From JALYNX01 sp035292605 (GTDB taxonomy: Bacteria > Actinomycetota > Acidimicrobiia > Spongiisociales > ZC4RG35): 38,038 nucleotides of DNA. Position numbers and translations under genes: made by a program. The number at the start of each line of letters is the position of its first letter. The first letter of the stretch is position 1. Below the pieces are notes generated by a model, which worked only from the letters and a program-made list of their open reading frames with translations, did not search any database and had not been told where the DNA came from. The DNA lies in NCBI GenBank assembly GCA_035292605.1, contig DATDPT010000022.1, positions 1-38,038 on the forward strand, written 5' to 3'. Below are positions 7,695 through 15,080 of the stretch, piece after piece.

Positions 7695-8858
7695 GTGTCA
7701 AATGAGCCGTCTGATTTCGACCGTCTCATCGGCCCCGATCGGCGTCGATTGCCGGCTCCTCGCGGTCTGGCCCGGGTGGTGGCTCTGATCGCGATCGGAG
7801 TCGTGATCGGACTGGTCGTTCTCTACCCCAAGGACAGCTCTGAGATCGACCTGACAGACTTCGGATTCGCCGACGACGTGGTGCCGGCGACGGTCTCATC
7901 CGTCGCAACCGCGGAATGCGCCGACTTCCCCGACCTGGACTGCCTCGTAGTCGAGTTCTCCGAGGCCGAAGGCGAGTTGCTCCTCACCCAGGGTTTCCCC
8001 GGCGACGGCTCGCCACAACCCAAGTTCGAGGTCGGTGATCAGGTTTATCTCTCGGTGGTTGAGAATGGGGACGGGTCCAACTCGTACCAGTTCGCCGACC
8101 GGAATCGCGTGGTGCTCATCGCATTGGTGGCCCTGCTCTTCGCCGGGGCGGTGGTAGCCCTGGGTCGGATGCGAGGCGTGGCGGCGCTGCTCGGCCTTGC
8201 GATCAGTCTCCTGATCCTGCTCGGTTTCATCGTTCCCGCGATCGTCGCCGGAAAGGACGCGGTCTTCGTCGCCCTTGTGGGAGGAAGCGCCATCGTGCTG
8301 GTGGCCCTCTACCTCGCCCACGGCTACACACCTCTGACCCATGTCGCCGCGGTTGGGGCCTTCGCCGCTCTCGCCCTGACCACCGCCCTCTCCTGGGGGG
8401 TGGTGGCACTGGCCCAGTTCTCGGGTCTCGCCAGCGAGGAGTCGTTCTACCTGCTCCTCATCCCCGGCTTCGACCTCTCGGGGCTTCTCCTCGCAGGCGT
8501 GGTCCTTGGCGCGATCGGGGCTCTCGACGACGTGACAGTCACTCAAGCGTCGGCGGTGTGGGAGGTTCGCCAGGCCAACCCGGCCCTGGGCCGTGGGGAT
8601 TTGTTCGCCTCCGGTCTCCGGGTGGGCAGAGACCACATCGCCTCCACGGTCAACACCTTGCTCCTGGCGTATGCCGGTGCGGCCATGCCGCTTCTGATCC
8701 TGTTCAGCCTGTCGCAGCAGCCTCTCGGCTCGATCGCAAGCTCCGAGGTGGTGGCAGTGGAGATCGTCAGGACCCTGGTGGGGTCGATTGGCCTGGTGGC
8801 GGCGGTGCCCATCACCACCTGGTTGGCGGCCCGGCAGGCCGCCGAGGGCACAACGTGA
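7695..8858 (+). CDS. YibE/F family polytopic membrane protein
   Basis: A 387-residue membrane protein with the layout of the YibE/F family: one N-terminal membrane helix (about 25-46), an extracytoplasmic domain of about 85 residues, then a block of six to seven membrane helices from about 137 to 380. The typical intramembrane sequences are present, such as HGYTPLTHVAAVGAF, GALDDVTVTQASAVWEV and LAYAGAAMPLLILF. The DDVTVTQ segment between helices is the family signature I rely on. The molecular function of the family is unknown. It starts with GTG behind a leaderless-type -10 box, and its stop overlaps the GTG of the next gene (GTGA), so it is translationally coupled to the protease-RimK-hydrolase genes. 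This suggests a membrane component or transporter for the same pathway, which is inference. Confidence 0.85.
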   Translation: MSNEPSDFDRLIGPDRRRLPAPRGLARVVALIAIGVVIGLVVLYPKDSSEIDLTDFGFADDVVPATVSSVATAECADFPDLDCLVVEFSEAEGELLLTQGFPGDGSPQPKFEVGDQVYLSVVENGDGSNSYQFADRNRVVLIALVALLFAGAVVALGRMRGVAALLGLAISLLILLGFIVPAIVAGKDAVFVALVGGSAIVLVALYLAHGYTPLTHVAAVGAFAALALTTALSWGVVALAQFSGLASEESFYLLLIPGFDLSGLLLAGVVLGAIGALDDVTVTQASAVWEVRQANPALGRGDLFASGLRVGRDHIASTVNTLLLAYAGAAMPLLILFSLSQQPLGSIASSEVVAVEIVRTLVGSIGLVAAVPITTWLAARQAAEGTT

Positions 8859-9304
8859 AGCGCCCTGTGATCGGCTGGAGGGAGTGGGTCCAAATCCCCG
8901 AGCTTGGCGTCTTCGAGATCAAAGCCAAGGTGGACACCGGTGCTGCGACATCGTCGCTGCATGCCTTCAGGCTGGAGCGCTTCGAGAAGGACGGTCTCTC
9001 CTTCGTTCGTTTCGAGATCCATCCCAGACAGCGCTCTAATCGCCCCTCGATCGAATGCGAGGCCCCCATCGTCAGGGATACGGCGGTCCGCAACCCTGGT
9101 GGTCGGACCGAACTGAGACCGGTCATCGCCTCGACACTGGTGATCGCCGGCCAGCCGGTCGAGGCTCTGATCAACCTGACGGGGCGTGACGAGATGGGCT
9201 ACAGGATGCTCCTCGGTCGACGCACTCTGAGAAACAGGTTTGTGGTAGACCCCGGCAGGAGTTATCTCGGGCCACGCCCCAAACGAAGCGAGGAACCCGC
9301 GTGA
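8855..9304 (+). CDS. RimB-like retropepsin-fold protease (putative ATP-dependent zinc protease family)
   Basis: A 149-residue protein of the family once named putative ATP-dependent zinc protease (PF05618), now considered retropepsin-like and exemplified by RimB of Pseudomonas. The catalytic motif is VDTGAATSSLHA with Asp26-Thr-Gly, and the second conserved block is NLTGRDEMGYRMLLGRRTL (residues 107-125). It begins at GTG 8855, whose bases overlap the stop of the YibE/F gene (GTGA), and its own stop overlaps the start of rimK in the same way. The frame is open further upstream but only as a shadow of the membrane protein. Adjacent to RimK, these proteases are thought to trim or regulate the ligase's peptide products; the substrate here is unknown. 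Translation of all parts is in one frame with no damage. Confidence 0.85.
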   Translation: MKRPVIGWREWVQIPELGVFEIKAKVDTGAATSSLHAFRLERFEKDGLSFVRFEIHPRQRSNRPSIECEAPIVRDTAVRNPGGRTELRPVIASTLVIAGQPVEALINLTGRDEMGYRMLLGRRTLRNRFVVDPGRSYLGPRPKRSEEPA

Positions 9305-10203
9305 AAATCGCCATCCTCTCCCGACGATCCAGCCTCTATTCGACCAGCCGGCTCCGTGACGCCGCAGTGGAGCGCGGCCACGAGGTCAGTATCGTCGACT
9401 ACCTCCGCTGCTACATGGACATCACGGCTCGCCGCCCCAAGGTGCTGTACAGGGGGGAAGCACTCAATCCTGAGGCGGTGATCCCGCGGATCGGTGCCAC
9501 CTACACCTATTACGGCGCCGCCGTAGTCCGTCAGTTCGAGATGGCCGGCATCTACTCGGTGAACGAGTCGCAAGCGATCAGCCGGTCCCGGGACAAGTTG
9601 CAGTCTCTCCAGTTGCTGTCGCGGGCGGGTGTCGGGCTCCCGACGACGGGGTTCGCCCACGCCACTCAGGACATCGGCGGACTGCTGAAGGTGGCAGGCG
9701 GCCCGCCTGTGGTGGTCAAGCTCCTCGAGGGCACCCAGGGTCTCGGTGTGGTACTGGCTGAGACCACCAAGGCGGCCGAGTCGGTGATCGGGGCGTTCCG
9801 TCAACTCGACGCCAACATCCTGGTCCAGGAGTACATCAAAGAAGCGGGGGGAGCGGACATCAGGGCGTTCGTGGTCGGGGGGAGGGTCGTGGCCGCCATG
9901 AAGCGACAAGCCCCGCCCGGGGAGTTCCGGAGCAACCTGCATCGGGGCGGGACCGCCGAAGCGATCAAGTTGAGCCCGATCCAGCGGTCCATGGCAATCC
10001 GCGCCGCCAAGACGATGGAGCTCAACGTCGCCGGGGTGGACCTGATCCAATCCTCTGAGGGGCCACTGGTGATCGAGGTCAACTCCTCTCCCGGCCTGGA
10101 GGGCATCGAGATCGCCAGCGGCGTCGACGTGGCGGGAGAGATAATCGAGTTCATCGAGAACAACGCAGGACTGGAAACACCACGTGGTCGCTCGCGGGCC
10201 TGA
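9301..10203 (+). CDS. rimK: RimK family ATP-grasp glutamate ligase
   Basis: A 300-residue ATP-grasp enzyme of the RimK/LysX group, which adds amino acids, usually glutamate, to a carboxylate of a protein or small molecule. Visible features are the N-terminal pre-ATP-grasp domain (MKIAILSRRSSLYSTSRL), the second conserved block SVNESQAISRSRDKLQSLQLL, ATP-binding VVVKLLEGTQGLGV, VQEYIKEAGGADIRAFVVGG, and the magnesium-binding VIEVNSSPGLEG near residue 260. In E. coli RimK modifies ribosomal protein S6 with poly-glutamate. The GTG start overlaps the protease stop by 4 nt and its last 20 nt overlap the next gene. Position between a RimB-like protease and a desuccinylase-like hydrolase marks it as the writer of a tagging module whose target cannot be read from the sequence. 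Confidence 0.9.
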   Translation: MKIAILSRRSSLYSTSRLRDAAVERGHEVSIVDYLRCYMDITARRPKVLYRGEALNPEAVIPRIGATYTYYGAAVVRQFEMAGIYSVNESQAISRSRDKLQSLQLLSRAGVGLPTTGFAHATQDIGGLLKVAGGPPVVVKLLEGTQGLGVVLAETTKAAESVIGAFRQLDANILVQEYIKEAGGADIRAFVVGGRVVAAMKRQAPPGEFRSNLHRGGTAEAIKLSPIQRSMAIRAAKTMELNVAGVDLIQSSEGPLVIEVNSSPGLEGIEIASGVDVAGEIIEFIENNAGLETPRGRSRA

Positions 10204-11191
10204 AATCCGCAACGACCCGATCAAAGTCGGCAATCGGGTGGTAGCGCCGGGGCGAACGGCGCGGATCGAGCTCCCCTTTGCCAAGGTGCCCACCGGTTCG
10301 CAGGAATCCCTGCCGGTCGCCGTGGTCAACGGGAGAGGGCCCGGCCCCCACGTATGGCTCTCCGCTGCCATCCATGGCGACGAGCTCAATGGGGTGGAGA
10401 TAGTGCGCAAGGTGTTGCGCCTTCTCGATGCCAAGACCCTCCGAGGAGCTGTGATCGCCGTGCCGATCGTCAACCCGCTCGGGTTCATCATCGAATCGCG
10501 TTACCTGCCCGACCGGCGCGACCTCAACCGGGCCTTCCCCGGTTCCCCGCGGGGATCCACCGCATCCCGCCTCGCCCATTTGTTCATGCGGGAGGTGGTG
10601 AGCCAGTGCTCGGTGGGGATCGACCTGCACACTGCCACCAATCACCGCATCAACCTCCCCCAGATACGTGCCGACACCAACAACGCCGCGACGCTACGCC
10701 TCGCCCGGGCGTTTGGAGCCCCCTTCATCATCCACGCCCGGCATCGCGACGGATCCCTGCGGCAGGCGGCAACCGAGTTGGGGGCCACGGTCCTGGTCTA
10801 CGAAGCGGGTCAGGCCCACCGGTTCGACGATGAAGCCATCGAGACCGGTGTGATGGGTGTGATGCGCACCCTGAAGTCACTGCGCATGATCGATGTTCGG
10901 CTTCCCAGGGTTGGGCAGACCCGGGTGATGCGGCGCACCCGCTGGGTGCGAGCCCGTCGTGGCGGCCTGGCCAACATCTCGGTCGACCTCGGAGACGAAG
11001 TGAAGAGAGGAGACGTGGTTGCCACCATCTCGGATGCCTTCTCCACCCGGCCTACCGGAGCCATCGCCCCATCTGGCGGTTTCGTGGTGGCCCGAACCCT
11101 GCGCCCGCTGGTGAACTCAGGGGACGCTCTGGTCCATATCGCCTCGGAGCAGGGCCCCTACCTCGACGAACCTGCAGAACGCCGCCGCTAA
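10184..11191 (+). CDS. Succinylglutamate desuccinylase/aspartoacylase-like metallohydrolase
   Basis: A 335-residue M14-like zinc hydrolase of the AstE/AspA family that removes acyl or amino-acid groups from an amide. Zinc ligands are His64 and Glu67 in AAIHGDELNG and His149 in GIDLHTA; the substrate-binding DLNRAFPG is at 113-120. The C-terminal quarter (from about 255) is a small beta-barrel region (GLANISVDLGDEVKRGDVVATISDAF). RimK-linked members of this family are common beside the RimB-RimK pair, where a deacylase or peptide-cleaving role is presumed. The start is the GTG at 10184, inside the end of rimK (20-nt overlap); no other start gives the N-terminal strand. It is the last gene of the operon, with a GC-rich inverted repeat at its stop codon. 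Confidence 0.88.
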   Translation: MVARGPEIRNDPIKVGNRVVAPGRTARIELPFAKVPTGSQESLPVAVVNGRGPGPHVWLSAAIHGDELNGVEIVRKVLRLLDAKTLRGAVIAVPIVNPLGFIIESRYLPDRRDLNRAFPGSPRGSTASRLAHLFMREVVSQCSVGIDLHTATNHRINLPQIRADTNNAATLRLARAFGAPFIIHARHRDGSLRQAATELGATVLVYEAGQAHRFDDEAIETGVMGVMRTLKSLRMIDVRLPRVGQTRVMRRTRWVRARRGGLANISVDLGDEVKRGDVVATISDAFSTRPTGAIAPSGGFVVARTLRPLVNSGDALVHIASEQGPYLDEPAERRR

Positions 11192-11213
11192 GCGGGGCAG
11201 CTAATGGCGGCGG
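11182..11213 (+). terminator. Possible terminator of the RimK operon
   Basis: CCGCCGC (11182-11188) pairs with GCGGCGG (11207-11213), extended inward by one wobble and one A-T pair, with a 14-nt loop. The stop codon lies within the hairpin. Only ACTTTGG follows, so a U-run is almost absent. The remaining 130 bases up to the end of the WhiB gene contain nothing I can identify. Confidence 0.3.
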
Positions 11214-11343
11214 ACTTTGGCCTCGACCCACCTTTCAGCCAGTAACGAAGCAACGTTCGGGATGCCTCGAAGTCTCGGCGAAACAGACGCCGGTCCGGCG
11301 CAGCTTCCGCCGCGCAACACGCCCAACCCAGGGGTGTCGGCGA

Positions 11344-11634
11344 TCAGGACGCTTTCTCTATCTCCTCGAGCCAGCGACGTCGGACCGAGCGGCGCTCCTT
11401 GGGGGTGTGCCCACCCCAGATGCCTTCGCTCTGGTTGGTCTCGATCGACCAGGTGAGACACTCGTCCGCCACCGGGCAGCCGGCACACACCGCCTTGGCC
11501 CGTGCGATCCCCACCAGATCCTCGGGGTCGGGGAAGAAGGACACCTCATCGACCACGTCGATACAGGCGGCCCCTTCCCTCCAGGGAGAGAACTTCACAT
11601 CGAACATCGGTAGATCCATCATTTGTCGAATCAC
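11344..11634 (-). CDS. WhiB family iron-sulfur transcription regulator
   Basis: A 96-residue Wbl protein. The four cluster-binding cysteines are Cys24, Cys50, Cys53 and Cys59 (AAC, then CAGCPVADEC), followed by the family signature GIWGGHTPKERR and a basic C-terminus (RRSVRRRW) that contacts DNA. Wbl proteins occur only in Actinomycetota and their phages, and bind region 4 of the primary sigma factor while sensing redox or NO. The W-G-G turn and short C-terminal tail resemble WhiA/WhiB2-type small members, but I cannot assign a subclass. The GTG at 11634 is the farthest start; ATGs at 11622, 11619 and 11607 are alternatives, and no Shine-Dalgarno sequence decides. An upstream palindrome may regulate it. 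It stands alone on the minus strand, downstream of the acyl-CoA dehydrogenase. Confidence 0.92.
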   Translation of the reverse strand: MIRQMMDLPMFDVKFSPWREGAACIDVVDEVSFFPDPEDLVGIARAKAVCAGCPVADECLTWSIETNQSEGIWGGHTPKERRSVRRRWLEEIEKAS

Positions 11635-11675
11635 GTAAACGCTTCGTCAACCTCATTCGTTCCCGAAGGACGAAG

Positions 11676-11731
11676 GGTTGAAACTTCAACCTGGCGATGG
11701 TGAAGCTTACGGTGTAATTCCAACCCGTCAA
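11676..11731 (-). promoter_or_regulatory. Probable whiB promoter and palindrome
   Basis: On the minus strand TTGACG (11726-11731) is followed after 16 nt by TAAGCT (11704-11709). Just downstream, near the predicted transcription start, is the inverted repeat GGTTGAA-AC-TTCAACC (11676-11691, two 7-bp arms). The repeat is a candidate binding site for a dimeric regulator or for Wbl autoregulation. The -10 match is only moderate. Confidence 0.4.
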
Positions 11732-11737
11732 ACGTGG

Positions 11738-12967
11738 CTACCGGCCTGTTGCGCCGGGGCCGAGACGACCAAGCTCCGCCCGTGCCACCGAGCGCCGGTG
11801 CACCTCGTCGGGGCCGTCGGCGATCTGAAGCCACCGACCCATCGAGTAGAGGCCGGCAATGGGAAAGTCTTCGGTGAAACCGGCGGCTCCGAACAACTGA
11901 ATCGCCCGATCGGCAACGTACGTGAGGACAGCCGGCGCCACCACCTTGATCGCGGCGATCTCGGAGCGAGCGGCCTTGGCCCCCGCGTTGTCGATCATCC
12001 AGGCGGTCTTCAACACCAGCAGCCGGGCTTGTTCGATCCTGATCCGGGCCTCGGCGATCCACTCTTGGATCACACCCTGTTCCGCGAGCGGCCGCCCAAA
12101 GGCGGTCCGAGCCTGAGATCTTTGGACCATCAGGTCGAGACAACGCTCGGCGGCGCCGATCGCCCTCATGCAATGGTGGACTCGCCCCGGTCCGAGACGG
12201 GCCTGGGCAATGGCGAATCCCCCACCCCGCTCGCCCAGGAGATTGGTGGCGGGGACCCGCACCCCGTCGAACAAGATCTGGGGATGGCCGCCTCGGTCCT
12301 GATAGCCGAACACCGTCGGCTCACGCTCGATGACCACACCGGAGGCGTCCAGCGGGACGATCACCATCGACTGACGGCGATGGGATTCGGCTTGGGGATC
12401 GGTAACCCCCATGACAATCGACATCTTGCATCGGGGCGAGGCCGCCCCCGAGCTGAACCATTTCCGCCCGGTGATCACCAGATGATCACCATCAGAGACG
12501 ATGTGGGCCCTGATGTTGGTCGCATCCGAGCTGGCGACATCGGGCTCGGTCATCGAGAAGCAGGATCGAATCTCGCCTTCCAGGAGTGGCTGGAGCCAGA
12601 CCTCCTTCTGCTCAGGTGTGCCGAACATGTGGAGGATCTCCATGTTCCCGGTGTCGGGGGCGGAGCAGTTGATCGCCTCCGGTGCGATCTGAGGGCTGCG
12701 GCCGGTGATCTCGGCGAGCGGCGCATACTCCAGGTTGGAGAGGCCGCCGCCAACTTCAACATCGGGAAGGAACAGGTTCCAGAGACCGCGACTTCTGGCC
12801 TCTCGTTTCAGATCCTCGAGGATCTTCGGGTGATGGTGGGGGTCACCCGATGACGCCATCTGCTCCCAATAGACGGTCTCAGACGGGTAGACGTGCTCTT
12901 CCATGAACTCCGAGAGACGGGTCTGCAGCTCCTGGACCCGGGGCGAGTGGGAGAAATCCATGGACAC
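11738..12967 (-). CDS. Acyl-CoA dehydrogenase, ACAD10/11-like
   Basis: A 409-residue flavoprotein of the acyl-CoA dehydrogenase superfamily that oxidises acyl-CoA to 2-enoyl-CoA using FAD. Diagnostic blocks are EIRSCFSMTEPDVASSDATNI split as EIRSCFSMTEPDVAS (FAD and substrate binding), VITGRKWFSSGAASPRCKM, GRVHHCMRAIGAAERCL, RTAFGRPLAEQGVIQ, and the C-terminal QLFGAAGFTEDFPIAGLY with IADGPDEVHRRSVARAEL. The MSIVMGVTDP and IADGPDEVHR forms fit the ACAD10/11 branch, which acts on longer or 4-hydroxy acyl chains. The GTG at 12967 lies 5 nt after a TAACTT box; an ATG six bases further in is an alternative. The gene begins 9 nt after the end of the M50 protease gene on the same strand and may be cotranscribed with it. 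Confidence 0.93.
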   Translation of the reverse strand: MSMDFSHSPRVQELQTRLSEFMEEHVYPSETVYWEQMASSGDPHHHPKILEDLKREARSRGLWNLFLPDVEVGGGLSNLEYAPLAEITGRSPQIAPEAINCSAPDTGNMEILHMFGTPEQKEVWLQPLLEGEIRSCFSMTEPDVASSDATNIRAHIVSDGDHLVITGRKWFSSGAASPRCKMSIVMGVTDPQAESHRRQSMVIVPLDASGVVIEREPTVFGYQDRGGHPQILFDGVRVPATNLLGERGGGFAIAQARLGPGRVHHCMRAIGAAERCLDLMVQRSQARTAFGRPLAEQGVIQEWIAEARIRIEQARLLVLKTAWMIDNAGAKAARSEIAAIKVVAPAVLTYVADRAIQLFGAAGFTEDFPIAGLYSMGRWLQIADGPDEVHRRSVARAELGRLGPGATGR

Positions 12968-12975
12968 GTTCGAAG

Positions 12976-13677
12976 TTACCCGTCGACTTCTTCGGGCTCC
13001 GGGTCCGGTGGAGGGCGGTCGAAGCTCATCGGTGGGATCGGGACCTGGGGCCGTCGGGGACGGCCCTTCGTCAGCTCTCCGAACAACAACCAGCCGGCGA
13101 GAAGCGCCACGAAGGTGAGCCCGAAGTAGAGAGCAGCGGTCAGACCGGCGGCGGCCGTGATCATGAAGACGACATTGGCGATGGTCTCACCGCGACGTGG
13201 CGCGAACTTCTCGAGGAGCGAAGAGAAGAGATGGCCGCCGTCCAAGGGACGTATCGGCAGCCAGTTGAGCAAACCCCAGAACAGATTGACGTAGACGAGG
13301 TTGTTGACCACGAATCCGGCCAGCCCGAAATAGGGCCCGGTGAGCGAGGCGACGAGCCATACCAGGCCTCCAAACACCACCCCCACCCCTGAGCCGGCGG
13401 CCGCGACCACAGCCCGCCTCCCGGGCCCGAACTCCTTTTCGGGGACAGTCCATGAGGTCAGCCCGCCGATTGCGTTCAGCTCGATCTCCACCTCGGAGCC
13501 GAAGGCGCGAGCGGTGAGGGCATGACCCATCTCATGAAGGAGGATCGAGACAAAGACCACGGCAATCCATGCGAAGACCAGCGAGACACGGGCCGCGGAC
13601 AGACCCAGCAAGGCTGCGATCAAGAGAAAGGAGGGCCGGACCGTGACCGGGATCTTGAGAAGCCGAAACGAAATCAC
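12976..13677 (-). CDS. Site-2 protease family (M50) membrane metalloprotease
   Basis: A 233-residue polytopic membrane protein with both motifs of M50 intramembrane zinc proteases: HEMGH (His48, Glu49, His52) inside the second membrane helix and NWLPIRPLDGGH with the third zinc ligand Asp146. There are about six membrane segments and a proline-rich cytoplasmic tail (RPPPDPEPEE). No PDZ or CBS domain is present, so it belongs to the small housekeeping-type group. Such enzymes cut membrane-bound regulators or small peptides; the substrate is not indicated. I chose the GTG at 13677 (MISFRLLKIPVTVRPS) because family members start just before this strand and CAATAT lies 6 nt upstream; a TTG at 13695 would add six residues. 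It diverges from the M20 peptidase gene. Confidence 0.88.
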   Translation of the reverse strand: MISFRLLKIPVTVRPSFLLIAALLGLSAARVSLVFAWIAVVFVSILLHEMGHALTARAFGSEVEIELNAIGGLTSWTVPEKEFGPGRRAVVAAAGSGVGVVFGGLVWLVASLTGPYFGLAGFVVNNLVYVNLFWGLLNWLPIRPLDGGHLFSSLLEKFAPRRGETIANVVFMITAAAGLTAALYFGLTFVALLAGWLLFGELTKGRPRRPQVPIPPMSFDRPPPDPEPEEVDG

Positions 13678-13724
13678 CCACCCATATTGGCCCAAGCGCG
13701 GATCTGGCGCGCAACTCGTTTGGT

Positions 13725-13730
13725 TACCCT
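13725..13730 (+). promoter_or_regulatory. -10 box of the M20 peptidase gene (leaderless)
   Basis: TACCCT lies 6 nt before the ATG at 13737. There is no Shine-Dalgarno sequence between them, so translation of a leaderless mRNA is likely. Confidence 0.55.
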
Positions 13731-13736
13731 CGGCTC

Positions 13737-15080
13737 ATGCATGAGGACCTCCGGGCGGCCGTCGCCGCCGATCTGCCACGTCTGAAGGATCTTCTCGCCG
13801 ACTTGGTGCGTCTGCCTTCGGTTAGCGCTCCCGGATATGACCAGGGCAAGGTCAGGGCAGCCGCAGACAAGATCGTCGCCATCATCGAGGATGCAGGTTT
13901 CGACAACTCACAGCTTCTCGAGGTGGAGGGAGGCAATCCGGCGGTGTTCGGCGAGCTGGCGGCACCTGACGGCGCCCCGACGATCCTCCTCTACGCCCAC
14001 TATGACGTCCAGCCTCCCGGACCGGCCGACGACTGGGAAAGTCCACCCTTCGACCCGGTCGAGAAGGATGGCCGGGTCTACGGTCGCGGTTCGGCGGACG
14101 ACAAGTCGGGGGTCGTGATGCACCTCGGTGCGGTAGCCGCATTTGACGGACGACCGCCGGTCGGGGTGCAGATCTTCATCGAGGGCGAAGAGGAGGCAGG
14201 CTCCGCCAGCCTGGCGGGGATCCTCGAGAAGTACTCGCATCTTCTCAAACCCGATGTGATCGTGATCGGTGACGGCGGGATGTGGACCGTCGATGTGCCG
14301 GCCTATTTGACATCGCTTCGGGGAATCGTCTCCACCACCGTCGAGCTGAGGACACTCGAAGCCCCGGTCCATTCCGGCGAGTACGGGGGTGTCTACCCCG
14401 ACGCTCTGATTGCGATGGCTCGCCTCCTCTCCACCCTCCACGACGACGCGGGACATGTCGCCATCCCGGGTCTGGTTAGTGAAGAGACTGACGGCCCCAT
14501 CATTCCGGAGGAGAGGGCCCGCACCCTCATCGGTGTCGTCGAGGGAGTGACCCAGATCGGGTCAGGCTCCATCGCCTCCCGTCTCTGGTCACGCCCCGCG
14601 ATATCGGTGCTGGCCCTCGATGCCCCACCGGTCAGTGAGGCGATCAATCAGCTGGTTCCGGTGAGCAGGGCCAAGGTGAGCATGCGGATCGCCCCCGGCG
14701 AAGACACCATGGCCGCCCTCGCCACGCTCAAGAACCACCTCACCGAGAACGCCCCTTGGGGCACCAAGGTCGAATTCCTGCACCAGGAAGCGGGAGGTGG
14801 ATCGGTCATCGAAACCGACAACTATGCGACCGATGCCTGGTCCGCCGGCTACCGAGAGGCGTTCGGAAACGATCCGGTGAACATGGGAGCAGGAGGGTCG
14901 ATCCCTTTCATCGCCACCTTCGCCGAGCTCTACCCTGATTCTCCCATCCTGGTGATCGGGTGCGCCGACCCCACCAGCGCCTACCACGCCCCGAATGAGA
15001 GCGTGGATCTAGGCGTGCTCGAGAAGTCGGTTTTGGCCGAGGCCATCGCGTTCAGGCTGTTGGGGTCGAGCGGAGGTTGA
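13737..15080 (+). CDS. M20 family dipeptidase (metallopeptidase)
   Basis: A 447-residue co-catalytic dizinc peptidase of the M20/M25/M40 family, of the dipeptidase (DUG1/CPG2-like) type. Metal and catalytic residues are visible: His88 and Asp90 in LLYAHYDVQP, bridging Asp121 in GRGSADDKSG, catalytic Glu151 and ligand Glu152 in FIEGEEEAGS, Asp178 in VIGDGG, and the final His in SAYHAPNESVDLG. The dimerisation lid starts around PAYLTSLRGIVSTTVELRT. It probably hydrolyses small peptides in the cytoplasm, as no signal peptide is present. The ATG is set by the leaderless -10 box. The last 29 nt overlap the convergent end of the MFS gene on the other strand. Confidence 0.92.
   Translation: MHEDLRAAVAADLPRLKDLLADLVRLPSVSAPGYDQGKVRAAADKIVAIIEDAGFDNSQLLEVEGGNPAVFGELAAPDGAPTILLYAHYDVQPPGPADDWESPPFDPVEKDGRVYGRGSADDKSGVVMHLGAVAAFDGRPPVGVQIFIEGEEEAGSASLAGILEKYSHLLKPDVIVIGDGGMWTVDVPAYLTSLRGIVSTTVELRTLEAPVHSGEYGGVYPDALIAMARLLSTLHDDAGHVAIPGLVSEETDGPIIPEERARTLIGVVEGVTQIGSGSIASRLWSRPAISVLALDAPPVSEAINQLVPVSRAKVSMRIAPGEDTMAALATLKNHLTENAPWGTKVEFLHQEAGGGSVIETDNYATDAWSAGYREAFGNDPVNMGAGGSIPFIATFAELYPDSPILVIGCADPTSAYHAPNESVDLGVLEKSVLAEAIAFRLLGSSGG

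Noticed and set aside
11192..11343. Possible small gene between the RimK operon and whiB
   Set aside because: The short frames here lack start signals and only mirror the whiB coding strand.
11678..12853. 391-codon open frame on the plus strand across the acyl-CoA dehydrogenase
   Set aside because: The dehydrogenase on the other strand is unambiguous. The antisense product is His/Gly/Arg-rich without any motif.
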